Shown piece by piece: positions 42,437 through 51,900 of a DNA stretch of 64,000 bases. The stretch is from the NCBI RefSeq assembly GCF_000212735.1, contig NC_015510.1, positions 6,325,001 to 6,389,000 on the forward strand, read 5' to 3'. Under the pieces are notes generated by a model. The model saw only the letters and a list, made by a program, of their open reading frames with translations. It did no database searches and had not been told where the DNA came from. Made by a program: the position numbers and the translations under genes. Numbering within the stretch: the stretch's first letter is position 1; the number at the start of each line of letters is the position of its first letter. The stretch is from Haliscomenobacter hydrossis DSM 1100 (GTDB taxonomy: Bacteria; Bacteroidota; Bacteroidia; Chitinophagales; Saprospiraceae).

Positions 42437-43528
42437 ATGCACAACTATCAATACTACGGAACACGCGTAAATGCAGCAGAACTCATTGCTTTCATCCAGC
42501 ATGTTTTTCAAACCAATTTATCATTAGAGGCTCAAGGCAAACGCAAAACCCCCATCTGCATCTGGGGCCGCCACGGCATTGGCAAAACGGAAATTGTAGA
42601 AACCCTCGCCCAGCAGCAAGGATATGGCTTTGTGTACATCGCTCCAGCGCAGTTTGAAGAAATGGGCGACCTGGTGGGCATGCCCGCGATTGAAAACGAT
42701 CGTACCGTATTTCGGGCCCCAGCCTGGGTGCCGAGTACGCCGGGTCCGGGTATTTTGCTGATCGACGATGTCAACCGTGCCGATGAGCGCATCCTGCGCG
42801 GCATCATGCAACTCCTGCAAAACCACGAACTGATCAGTTGGACCCTGCCTCCCCAATGGCAAATCATCCTCACCGCCAACCCCGATGGTGGCGACTATTC
42901 GGTAACCCCTCTGGACGATGCCATGCTCACGCGGATGTTGCACATCACGCTGGAATTTGAAGTGAAAGCCTGGGTCAAATGGGCGGAGCAAAATGGAGTA
43001 GACTCCCGGGGCATCAATTTTGTACTGCTCTATCCTGAAATCATCAGCGGGCAGCGCACTACGCCGCGTACGCTGGTACAGTTTTTTGCAGCCATCAAAC
43101 CCATTGCCGATTTGAGCGCCAACCTGGGGCTGGTGCGCATGTTGGCCGACGCTTGTCTGGATGAGCAAAGTGCCACGGCTTTCATCTCTTTTGTGAACCA
43201 CAACCTGGGGGAATTGATCACGCCCGAGACCATTTATAATGCGCAGGATTTTGAAAAAGAGGTCTTGATTCCTTTTCAAAAAGTGGCCTTGAAGCAGCCC
43301 ATTCGGGTGGATATTATTGCGGCGCTGTGTACGCGTTTAGTGAATTTCCTCTTGAATCAAACAAGTCCGATCTCTGCTGCTCAATTGACAAATATCAAGT
43401 CATTCATCAAGATCGATTTTATCCCCAATGACATTCGCTTCACCCTGTTACAGGATTTGATTGGGGGCGGATTGAGCGGTTTGTTGGCGGATGTGGAATT
43501 GGGGAGGCTGATGCTGAAAAAGATGTGA
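42437..43528 (+). CDS. MoxR-type AAA+ ATPase
   Basis: A 363-residue AAA+ ATPase that would remodel a protein complex together with the VWA partner. Walker A is in ICIWGRHGIGKTEIVETLA (about residues 43-61), Walker B is GILLIDDVNRADERILRGIMQ, sensor 1 is WQIILTANPDGGDYSVTPLDDAMLTRMLHI with the arginine finger in MLTRML, and sensor 2 lies in TPRTLVQFFAAIKPI. This AAA_5-like core is typical of the MoxR class. ATG 42437 (MHNYQYYGTRVNAAEL) begins the family N-terminal helix. Confidence 0.9.
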   Translation: MHNYQYYGTRVNAAELIAFIQHVFQTNLSLEAQGKRKTPICIWGRHGIGKTEIVETLAQQQGYGFVYIAPAQFEEMGDLVGMPAIENDRTVFRAPAWVPSTPGPGILLIDDVNRADERILRGIMQLLQNHELISWTLPPQWQIILTANPDGGDYSVTPLDDAMLTRMLHITLEFEVKAWVKWAEQNGVDSRGINFVLLYPEIISGQRTTPRTLVQFFAAIKPIADLSANLGLVRMLADACLDEQSATAFISFVNHNLGELITPETIYNAQDFEKEVLIPFQKVALKQPIRVDIIAALCTRLVNFLLNQTSPISAAQLTNIKSFIKIDFIPNDIRFTLLQDLIGGGLSGLLADVELGRLMLKKM

Positions 43529-43546
43529 TTTGTTTGTATTTCTTTT

Positions 43547-43576
43547 TTGATTTGTTGACAAATTAGTTTATTTTTG
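43547..43576 (+). promoter_or_regulatory. Promoter of the mazEF-like module
   Basis: TTG (43547-43549) and TATTTTTG (43569-43576), exactly 19 bases apart; the antitoxin ATG is at 43595. Confidence 0.65.
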
Positions 43577-43594
43577 TTTGAAAATAATTTAACA

Positions 43595-43819
43595 ATGACA
43601 CTTATTCATTTGCTCATTCCGGATGATCTAAATAATGAAATTAGAAAAGTAACTATTGATGTGGAGGACTTTGTAATATGCGCTATTCAACATGAACTAG
43701 AACGAACAAGATCTGCATCTGATTTGGAAATAGAAGCTGCTTCAATTATAGATCAATCGGATGATCTGCTGACTTCAGACGAGTTGAAATACTACCTAAA
43801 CCTCCCGGATTATGTATAA
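43595..43819 (+). CDS. Antitoxin of a MazF-type module
   Basis: A 74-residue acidic protein, ATG 43595 (MTLIHLLIPDDLNNEIRKVT). It is helical with an Asp/Glu-rich C-terminal tail (SASDLEIEAASIIDQSDDLL, ELKYYLNLPDYV), as expected for an unstable antitoxin that wraps the toxin. Family not recognised; identity rests on the eight-base overlap with the PemK/MazF toxin gene downstream. A perfect-spacing promoter precedes it. Autorepression is likely but unproven. Confidence 0.65.
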   Translation: MTLIHLLIPDDLNNEIRKVTIDVEDFVICAIQHELERTRSASDLEIEAASIIDQSDDLLTSDELKYYLNLPDYV

Positions 43820-44150
43820 ACAAGGCCAAATATGGCTAGTTAATTTTGACCCCAGTTTCGGACATGAATATCAAAAAACTCGGCCTGCGCTTATCATTGA
43901 AGCTGATGTGTATTTACCTTTAGGCTCTCTCCTTACGGTTGTTCCAATTTCATCTCAAATTTCCAAAAGTAACCTTCTTGATGTCATGCTTCCAAAAGAC
44001 GTGACTAATCGCTTGATCAGCGATTCACTCATTAAAACCCGTCAGATTAGTTCATTCGACGAACGGCGCTTCATTCGACTAATCGGTGTATGTAACCCTT
44101 CTGTTTTGCAAAATGTGCTGTCAAATGTTTCACTCTATCTTGGGCTGTAA
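43812..44150 (+). CDS. PemK/MazF-like mRNA interferase toxin
   Basis: A 112-residue toxin of the CcdB/PemK fold. It begins MYKQGQIWLVNFDPSFGHEYQKTRPALIIEAD, with the Q/G-I-W-x-V-N/D-F-P opening strand and the KTRPALI loop, whose Arg is catalytic in MazF. LTVVPISSQISKS holds the second catalytic Thr/Ser strand, and SLIKTRQISSFDERRF is the conserved third motif. Full length and intact, with its ATG overlapping the antitoxin gene by eight bases. Confidence 0.9.
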   Translation: MYKQGQIWLVNFDPSFGHEYQKTRPALIIEADVYLPLGSLLTVVPISSQISKSNLLDVMLPKDVTNRLISDSLIKTRQISSFDERRFIRLIGVCNPSVLQNVLSNVSLYLGL

Positions 44151-44222
44151 TGCCTGAGCCACTAGTCTTTACTTTCTATTTTTCTGATTGTAAAGTTCCA
44201 GCAATTGTGGAAACGTAGTCAA

Positions 44223-44283
44223 GGTGTTTCTGTAAATGCCCAACTAGCCGCATAGCAGCCAGTTGGGCATTTACAGAAACACC
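44223..44283. terminator. Perfect 23-bp inverted repeat, possible bidirectional terminator
   Basis: GGTGTTTCTGTAAATGCCCA plus ACT pairs perfectly with 44261-44283 around a 15-base loop. It lies between the convergent mazF-like and susD genes. There is no U-run, so it may end transcription inefficiently or be a repeat. The rest of 44151-44365 shows nothing. Confidence 0.5.
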
Positions 44284-44365
44284 CTGGCTAATCCGATTGG
44301 CAATCTCCAATTGCCCCATCTTTTGTTGGACTCAATATTCGGGATAACGTTCCCCTCTACTGAGC

Positions 44366-45739
44366 TTATCTCTTCTTATACAAATCCCAGTTCACCTCAG
44401 CCTGAGGATGTGGGAATTGCTGGAAGATCGTACCCCGATCAAAAGTAGTCGAAATCTCACTCAACTTATTATACCGACGTGCATCAATCCAGCGGTGGCC
44501 CCAAGGCTCGGCCCAGAGGGAATATCGACGCTGGTAAAGAATCTCGTTGATCAATGCCTCGGTGGTGGTAGCCCCGGTGTAGCTGCCAATCCCTGCTGCA
44601 TTGCGGATGATGTTTATTGCCGCCACTGCTTCAGTGGGCTGGTTCAGGTTGGCATGGGCCTCCGCTTTGAGCAAGATGAGTTCCTCGTTGCGGATAAAGG
44701 GAATCGGCGTTGTATTGGTTGCCCAGCGAGCATCCTGATGCGTACCAACCAGTGGCGTAGCATCTGTGGTGACGGTTACTGGCGTCGTTCTTTGGAGGAA
44801 CTTACGGGCCACGCGGGTATCGCCAGGGGTTGCATCCGCCAGAACAGAAGGATGCACCACAATGATGGTATTTATCGCCGCATTGGGTACATAATAGAGG
44901 GGGTTGAACCCATCAGGTGGACCAGTGAAGGGGTGCGCAGGCCCTCTGTCTAAATTTCCGTTCAGGTCCATAAAAGACTCGTTCAGAGCGGCCAGAACCC
45001 CTTGCCAATCCTTGCGGTAAGCATTCAAACGAGCCAGAATTGCCTTATTGACTTGACGCAGACCTGCAATCGTATTGAAGTTGGCAAAGCCGGGGGTCAG
45101 GCGCATGGGAAAATTGCCGGTACCTCCTGCTGCAAAGTCCTGATCGGCCTGATCCAGCACGGTCTTGATGTGATTGAGGGCTTCTACATAAGTAACAAAA
45201 GGCCCTGGATTGAGTGGGTCTTTGACGTCGATGCGGATGCCATTTTCATACACGAAATTGGCAGGAATCATAAACTGGTAGCCCTGGATCATTTTGGCAA
45301 AGCCAGAAACCGCTTTTTTCTCAGCATCGGACAACAACTGCGAACCGTTTGCCGAATTGATGAGGATATCAGCTTGTTGGATGGCCTGATAAGGGCTGGC
45401 CCAGGAACCACCCCCCGTAGTACCAAAGCCAAAATAAGCCCGATCAGGAACCCGTCCGGCCTGGCCTAGCCAATCGGTCTGGAAACGTGGGTCAGAAGCA
45501 TTGAGGTACCAGATTTCCCGGCCAAAGGTGTTCCAGGCTTGTGAGACGTTGGTGACATAGCCCCGGTGCGTTGATTCAAGGCCAGTGATCAGAAACTGTA
45601 CTTGTTCCCGCGTAGCATTTACGGCTACACTCGCCAGGGAGGGGTTGTTTGGGTCGAGCACCTCATCCAGTTCAAGTGGATTACAGGCAGAAAACACCAA
45701 AACCAGCGGCAGCAAAATATATTTAAGCATCTTTTTCAT
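44366..45739 (-). CDS. SusD/RagB-like nutrient-binding lipoprotein
   Basis: A 457-residue outer-membrane lipoprotein that forms the lid over the SusC channel. The signal peptide MKKMLKYILLPLVLVFSAC ends in a lipobox Cys (residue 19), followed by NPLELDEVLDPNNPSLASV. Tetratricopeptide-like helices (AIQQADILINSANGSQLL, IMIQGYQFMIPANFVYENG) and the closing EILYQRRYSLWAEPWGHRWIDARRYN block are typical of SusD. It lies 18 bases downstream of susC. No glycan-degrading enzymes are linked, so the ligand is not necessarily a polysaccharide. Confidence 0.93.
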   Translation of the reverse strand: MKKMLKYILLPLVLVFSACNPLELDEVLDPNNPSLASVAVNATREQVQFLITGLESTHRGYVTNVSQAWNTFGREIWYLNASDPRFQTDWLGQAGRVPDRAYFGFGTTGGGSWASPYQAIQQADILINSANGSQLLSDAEKKAVSGFAKMIQGYQFMIPANFVYENGIRIDVKDPLNPGPFVTYVEALNHIKTVLDQADQDFAAGGTGNFPMRLTPGFANFNTIAGLRQVNKAILARLNAYRKDWQGVLAALNESFMDLNGNLDRGPAHPFTGPPDGFNPLYYVPNAAINTIIVVHPSVLADATPGDTRVARKFLQRTTPVTVTTDATPLVGTHQDARWATNTTPIPFIRNEELILLKAEAHANLNQPTEAVAAINIIRNAAGIGSYTGATTTEALINEILYQRRYSLWAEPWGHRWIDARRYNKLSEISTTFDRGTIFQQFPHPQAEVNWDLYKKR

Positions 45740-45757
45740 GTTTCGACAGTTTTGGAA

Positions 45758-48727
45758 TTAAAAATCGAAGTTTACGTGGAAGAAAATTCTCCGCTGGGTA
45801 GGGTAGGGAGCAATGTCCACGTTGTTGTCCACTGAGCGCGCTCCGAAAGTGGAAGTCTCGGGATCGTAGCCAAAATAATCGGTAAACAGAAACACGTTAT
45901 TGGCGGAAGCACCCACTTTGATGCCCTTGAACGATCCGTTCAGGAAGTTGGACAAGGATTTTTGTGGAAAAGTGTAGTAGAGTCCTACTTCCCGAATCTT
46001 CATAAAACTGGCGTCCATCACCCAACGACCAGCGTTGTTGTACGGAGCGGGTGGACGTTGGCGGCCATTGGGGATCTCATCATTGTTGTCGTCATCAAAC
46101 CAGCCTGGAGTGGTACCCCCACTATCGCTCAAAAATGCGGTCAGGTTGATGTTGTCTCCTCCTTTTTTCCAATCGAGCAGGAATGAAAATTCCAGGTTTT
46201 TTAAAATGTTGAACTGGTTGAAGAAAGACAGGTTGAAATCGGGTTGATTATCACCCCAGAAAGTAAAGCCGCCGGGATTGGCTGCAACGGCTGGAGAACC
46301 CACAATGGTAGTAGGCGCATAACCTTCTGTATACAGGAAGGTGCCCAGTCCTGTGCCGAAAGCGCCCGCGAGATAGGTGGGAATTCCCAATCTGGTCAGC
46401 AATACCCGGTTTCTCCAGTACAATACCCGGGAGAACCAGCGGAAATTTGCAGATTCGATGGGTGTACCGGAAACGCCCAATTCAATCCCCTTGTTTTCCA
46501 ACTCTGCTTCGTTGCTGGGCGTAGTACTTACCCCCACGGAAGGAGAGAGGTTGAGGTTTTGGACGTTGTTTTGCGTGGTTTTGATGTAATAAGTGGCTTC
46601 AATGGCCAGGCGGTTGTTGAAAAAACCGGCATCTAGTCCAAATTCAAGCTCGGCTGCTCTTTCGGGCAGGATTTCGGTGTTGCCAATTTGTGTCGAAACC
46701 ACCGAACCCAGCAAACCGCCAATGTTGGCCCCAGTCAGTGAAGTGAAAGTGTTGCCAAAGGCCACTGGTCCAGAAGTTTCCCCGTAAGCAATCCGTGGCT
46801 TGAGTTGAGTGATGGGCTTAACGTTCCAGAAGCCAAAGTTGGCTACGTTGATGGCGAGCGAAGCACGTGGGAAAGCATAGAGTTGGGTTGGATCGCCGTT
46901 GAGCGTCGACTTGTCCCAACGAATACCCACCGTACCAATGATCTTGTCGTCGAAGTTGGCTTCCTGTTGCAGGAAGACCCCTGCTTCGCTGATGCTGCTG
47001 TTGAAGTTTTCATTGATTTCTTGAACCGTTGCCTGGCGCAGGTTCGTTTGGCCAGGCACCAGGCCCCGACCGCGGTTAAAGAGTGAGCTGCTTTTGAAGT
47101 CCAGGCGCACGATACCGCCCTGAGAATTCAAATACAACTTACCCAGGCTTTTGTTGAAGACCAATGCTGCCTGAACATTGGTATTGGTGTTTTCCTGACG
47201 CCCCACCAGAATATCTCCGGGGTTGGCCTGAGCGCGTTGGAACTGTAGAAATTCAGGCAGATAAACGAGCGTAGAGTTTTGCAAATAATCCAAACCGCCA
47301 GAGATGGAGGCCTTCAGGTTGCTGGTGCTGGTTTGGAGCAGATCTACCGACAGGTTAAAAGACTGAATAAATCGGTTAATCGTGGAGTTGTTGATGCCAT
47401 GATCGGTTACGGCTACCGGGTTTTCCGCAAAATAGGGGTTGACGGGATAAATGCCTTGCGCATTGGGTCGCAAATCGAAATAACTCGGCACGTAAGCGAT
47501 GTTGTAACCTATACTGGCACCGGAGTTGTTTTGATTGCCCGTAAAGCCACGATCTGTATCCGTTTTAAGGTAATTGGAGGTTACATTGAGGCGGATTTTT
47601 TTGGAAATTTTGTGCTCAATATTGGCACGGATGGAGTAGCGCTCAAAACCGGTTTTGCGGATGGTCCCATCTTCGGAAGTGATGTTTCCAGAAATGAAAA
47701 ACTTGGTTTTTTCATCTCCGCCGGTCAATGATAGTCGGGTATTGCTCAGCGTAGCCGGGTTGTTGTAGAAATAATCTTCGTAATCGATGAACGTTCCCTG
47801 ACGGAAGCGATCCAACTCGACCTGGCGCCGTGCGGCAGGAAAGAAATTATTGATTTTTGCTTCCGACCAGGTATCTACGCCCAACAGACGCAGTGGATTG
47901 GCTTGACCAATATCCTGAGAGAGGCTGATTTTGGTTTTGCCCATCGACCCTTTTTTGGTGGTGATGATGATTACCCCGGCATTGGCACGGGTTCCGTAGA
48001 TCGCCGCAGCCGAGGGCCCTTTCAGGATTTCAACGGTTTCGATGTCAGCAGGGTTAAGGTCGGCCAGTCGGTTGGAACCATCGTCCTGGGTGGAGGCACC
48101 TGCTCCGGAGACCGTTGCCCGTCCGGTACGCAGATAAGCATTGTTGGCATAAACGCCGTCCACAATAATCAGAGGTTGGGAGGCACCAGCCAGACTGGAA
48201 ATGCCCCGCAACTGGATCGAAAGGCCCCCACCGGGTGCGCCGCCGTTGGAGCGGATATTGGCACCGGCAACCTTACCATAAAGTGCCGCATCCGTGGTCT
48301 GAATCGTCGTTGTTCCCACCAGATCCTTGGCAGATACGGAAGTGATGGCATTGGCCAAATTGGCTCGCTTTACTGAAGAAGCCAAACCAGTAACGATGAC
48401 TTCCTCCAGGTTGGTGGCATCTTCGCGGAGCTGGATGTCCAACGTGTTGTTGGAAGGACTCGCCTTGACCATTTGAGTGAGGTAGCCAACTGAAGAGACG
48501 ATTAACGTAACTTCTTGATTACCGACGACTTCAAGGGTAAACCTGCCTTCAATGTCTGAAACTGCTCCCGTGATAGTTCCCTGAATAAGGAGGTTGGAGA
48601 AGGGGAGTGCTTCTTTGGTGCGGGCATCCGAGATGGTACCCGAAACCGTGAATTGAGCCATCAGATTTCCGGAGGTACACAGAAATAGCGCCCAAAACCA
48701 TACATAAAGTATTCCTGGTCTTTTCAT
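45758..48727 (-). CDS. SusC/RagA-like TonB-dependent transporter
   Basis: A 989-residue outer-membrane receptor. Signal peptide residues 1-24, then a CarboxypepD_reg-like domain (FTVSGTISDARTKEALPFSN), then the plug with LEEVIVTGLASSVKRANLANA, LRGISSLAGASQPLIIVDGV (SusC signature) and GPSAAAIYGTRANAGVIIIT, then a 22-strand barrel ending RIFFHVNFDF. Energised by TonB, it imports what SusD captures. It pairs with the next gene. No sigma/anti-sigma pair is adjacent. Confidence 0.95.
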   Translation of the reverse strand: MKRPGILYVWFWALFLCTSGNLMAQFTVSGTISDARTKEALPFSNLLIQGTITGAVSDIEGRFTLEVVGNQEVTLIVSSVGYLTQMVKASPSNNTLDIQLREDATNLEEVIVTGLASSVKRANLANAITSVSAKDLVGTTTIQTTDAALYGKVAGANIRSNGGAPGGGLSIQLRGISSLAGASQPLIIVDGVYANNAYLRTGRATVSGAGASTQDDGSNRLADLNPADIETVEILKGPSAAAIYGTRANAGVIIITTKKGSMGKTKISLSQDIGQANPLRLLGVDTWSEAKINNFFPAARRQVELDRFRQGTFIDYEDYFYNNPATLSNTRLSLTGGDEKTKFFISGNITSEDGTIRKTGFERYSIRANIEHKISKKIRLNVTSNYLKTDTDRGFTGNQNNSGASIGYNIAYVPSYFDLRPNAQGIYPVNPYFAENPVAVTDHGINNSTINRFIQSFNLSVDLLQTSTSNLKASISGGLDYLQNSTLVYLPEFLQFQRAQANPGDILVGRQENTNTNVQAALVFNKSLGKLYLNSQGGIVRLDFKSSSLFNRGRGLVPGQTNLRQATVQEINENFNSSISEAGVFLQQEANFDDKIIGTVGIRWDKSTLNGDPTQLYAFPRASLAINVANFGFWNVKPITQLKPRIAYGETSGPVAFGNTFTSLTGANIGGLLGSVVSTQIGNTEILPERAAELEFGLDAGFFNNRLAIEATYYIKTTQNNVQNLNLSPSVGVSTTPSNEAELENKGIELGVSGTPIESANFRWFSRVLYWRNRVLLTRLGIPTYLAGAFGTGLGTFLYTEGYAPTTIVGSPAVAANPGGFTFWGDNQPDFNLSFFNQFNILKNLEFSFLLDWKKGGDNINLTAFLSDSGGTTPGWFDDDNNDEIPNGRQRPPAPYNNAGRWVMDASFMKIREVGLYYTFPQKSLSNFLNGSFKGIKVGASANNVFLFTDYFGYDPETSTFGARSVDNNVDIAPYPTQRRIFFHVNFDF

Positions 48728-48884
48728 ACTAATGGATTATTTGGTTATCATGAACAAAAAGCGAAATAAAAGTAATGCTATTGTTTTTAATGGTAAAGCA
48801 ACGTATCTATTCTTTTTGGAAAAATTGGCAAAATGTCGAAAATGGGCAATTGTGTGGATTTTAGCTCCGGTGCTGTTTTTTTTC

Positions 48885-48936
48885 AAAAAAAAATGCTTCC
48901 CGGCAGAAGCAGTACACTCATCTGCCGGGAAAGCAT
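48885..48936 (-). terminator. Intrinsic terminator of the second giant secreted protein gene
   Basis: On the minus strand ATGCTTTCCCGGCAGA pairs with TCTGCCGGGAAGCAT around a 13-base loop and is followed by a T run. The hairpin begins immediately after the TAA stop codon at 48937. Confidence 0.88.
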
Positions 48937-51900
48937 TTATTGTTTGATTACTTTGTGTACCCAGAGCAATTCGCCACGGTCGAGCAACTTTACAAAATAA
49001 ATCCCGGGTGGCAATGAGGCAATTGATAACTCATAATTAGGCTGCCCGTTGGGGAGCTTTCCGGTATAAATTTTTCTGCCCCAAAGGTCAAGGATTTGGA
49101 ATTGTGCGGCTTTTAACTGGATTCCTTTCGTTTGTAAAGTGAGCCGACCTGAGCTTGGGTTGGGGAAGATGTGGAAGCTTCCGGTTGCTTTCAGGTCTTT
49201 ATTCGAAGTAGACATGCGATTACAAACGACAATGGTATCGTAGATTGTTTTTTCAATACAATCAAATCCTTGTTCGTCCTGGCCTATTGCCACGTAGGAG
49301 ATGTAGTAAGTGCCACTGGTTGTATAAACATGCATGAGTGTTGACCCTGAACCAAAATGACCGATACTCTGATCCCCATCACCCCAATCTACCGATTCGA
49401 TGTAACTGTTACAACGAAGATTACCGATGTTCAAGGTGACCTTGCAAGTATCCACAATCAGATTGAGGGCTTCCTCAACGGCCTGGCAAAAAACATTCAA
49501 ATCGGTGCAACAGGAATCGCATTTCACTTCTACTACAAAATTACAATAACAGGTATCCTGGCCACAAACACCCTTTAATCTTAAATTGTAAAAGCCGGAA
49601 ATATTGAATTCAGCGGCGGGAATGGCAAAATTAAAAAATGGATCGGCCAGCATCGGACCAGTTTTTACGGTCCCATTTGGTTTATTGAGTATCCAGAACA
49701 TTTGGGCGGTATCGCTGCATGAGTTGCCCTGACAAAGAAACTTACCTCCAAAGGTCCAGGGGATTGGGCCATTGCATTGGGCTACGAGGGTATCCCCACA
49801 ATCAACGAAGATATTCTGAGCGCCCTGGTAGGGTCGGTACGACATGTCGCTGTGGGTGCCGCAGGTGCAGCTTTGGCAGCTTACCTCCTTCAGTCTGATG
49901 TCATCTATAAAGAAATAGGCACCACTAAGTCCCTGGGGTAAATTCAGGCCCCCGTAAGCCACGATAAGGTTGGCATGTGGAGTTGAACCATTGAAGGTAA
50001 AAGTCTGACTGAAATAATGCCAGACGCTGTCGTTTGGAACACTAACATTGGGGAAGAGAGTTTGGAAATTGACTCCTGGCAAATATTTCAGGGTATGTAT
50101 CAATGGATAAGAAACATCCGATGCAAACTCAACGAGGGCTGGAATATTGCTGTTCGGACCATTGATGTTGTTGTTCGTTTTGGCCCAAAAGGACAACTCA
50201 TAAGACTTTCCTGGTTGTAAAGGTGTTGCCAGTTTAGTTTGTGCAGCTTCGGAAAAGTCCTGTGGGAAAGCGGCGGACCGGTACAATCCTAAAAACTTAT
50301 CATTGGGCGCTCCATTATGGGAATCAGTAGCTGGACTGCTATTGAAGGTGGAAACACCGACTTGCAAACCAAAAGAAGTGCATGTCCTGGTAAATAAATC
50401 CGGCGAAGCAGCCAGGGACTCCCAGCAGTCAATACTGGGCGCATTTGCTAAGAGGTTTTGAGGGTATAATCCACCACATCCGGAGCTTGATTCAAAGCCA
50501 CCATTCGATACCATATTACAAGAATCCATCGGGCAACTTGCTCGATCAACATAGACAAATATATAGGTGATATTTCCTTTTTCACCATTGGTACCTAAGG
50601 GTACATAGCGCAACAGGTTGATTCCAGGAGTAGCACCTGGGTTAATAGTAAAGGATGTTCCGGCAGTGGTGCTGGGGATAGCGGTACCAACCAATGTTTC
50701 CAAACATTCAAAGGATACAGCACCCTGATCATTGGCCAAAGGATAAATTACAGGACCGACTCCAGTTGTTGTAGTCGTGTACAAGTATGTGCCATTCGGC
50801 CCGATTCCGTCGTTCACACCAGCTACTGTTACATTATTGCAAGCAGAGCTTTGGTAATCATAAAAGGTCTGCTGGGCCTGGTTGCCGTATTGTCCGAGTA
50901 CCTGGTAACCCAATTGGCACAACACTTCTCGTTCTTCGGATTTGGGGTAGCGCTTCATATAGGCAGCCCCCCGATCGGTCATGTTCGACATCACATAGTA
51001 CTCGTTGTTGGGCTGTACCAAAGGTACTCTGCATTCATCTTCAAAATGGCTCAGTGAACTGCCATTGAAAAAACCATTGGGAGTAAAAACGGCTTGATTA
51101 ACGGTGGAAGAGTTAAATTGGATGGCATGTACACAAACTGTTTCATCAGGGTCGTGGGGATCGTTGTTGGGATTGGGATTCAAAACATCGGTGTTGGCCA
51201 GATTGGGATTGAAATCGTAATCGTACATGGAAGAACAAGCCCCCGCATTGGTGATGAGGGGCAAACTGCCCAGGTTGACCGGACTTTTCAAAAATGCATC
51301 ATATCGGCTGAAGTAATTTGGATTGGCTGGTGCAAAAAAGGAGGTTCCAGTATTGTTTGCAGGCACAATGAGTGAAGCAAAGCCCAGGGCATGAAGGACT
51401 TCGTGCAAGGCAACCGAATATAAATCGTACAAGTTTGCGGGTGTAGCACTGGCCAGATCGTCATGCCAAGCAATGCTGGAATTGGCAAAGTTAAAGGCTA
51501 AAAAGCCATGATAAAAACCCCCGCCATTTTGTGTGTTCAAGGGTGATACCAACCCGGTATATGAATCAACTCCGGAGTTGATGGTTTTCCAGATTTCATT
51601 ATCTAAAAGACCACCTTTTGAAGCTACACTTGGGGGCATGGCAAAAAAAGCTCCGGCAACTCCGAGTACATTGCTCGTTTGTGGATTGGGCACCGAAGGT
51701 ACGAAGGCCAAGTTGCGTATCAAAATTTTTACCCTCGCCGGATTGCCTGGATTGGGTTGTGGAATAAACTGGGATATGTCGCTAAAAACCTGGCAAATTA
51801 CATTCCTGCGAGCCATCTCGGTGGTCGAGCCGCCGAACATGCCACTAGTCGCCTCGAAATCCAGATCAAAATAACTGTTGGGGCAGGAGAGTCGGGATCT

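Noticed and set aside
42524-43279. 251-codon minus-strand frame opposite the MoxR-type ATPase
   Set aside because: Shadow of an ATPase gene with clear Walker motifs.
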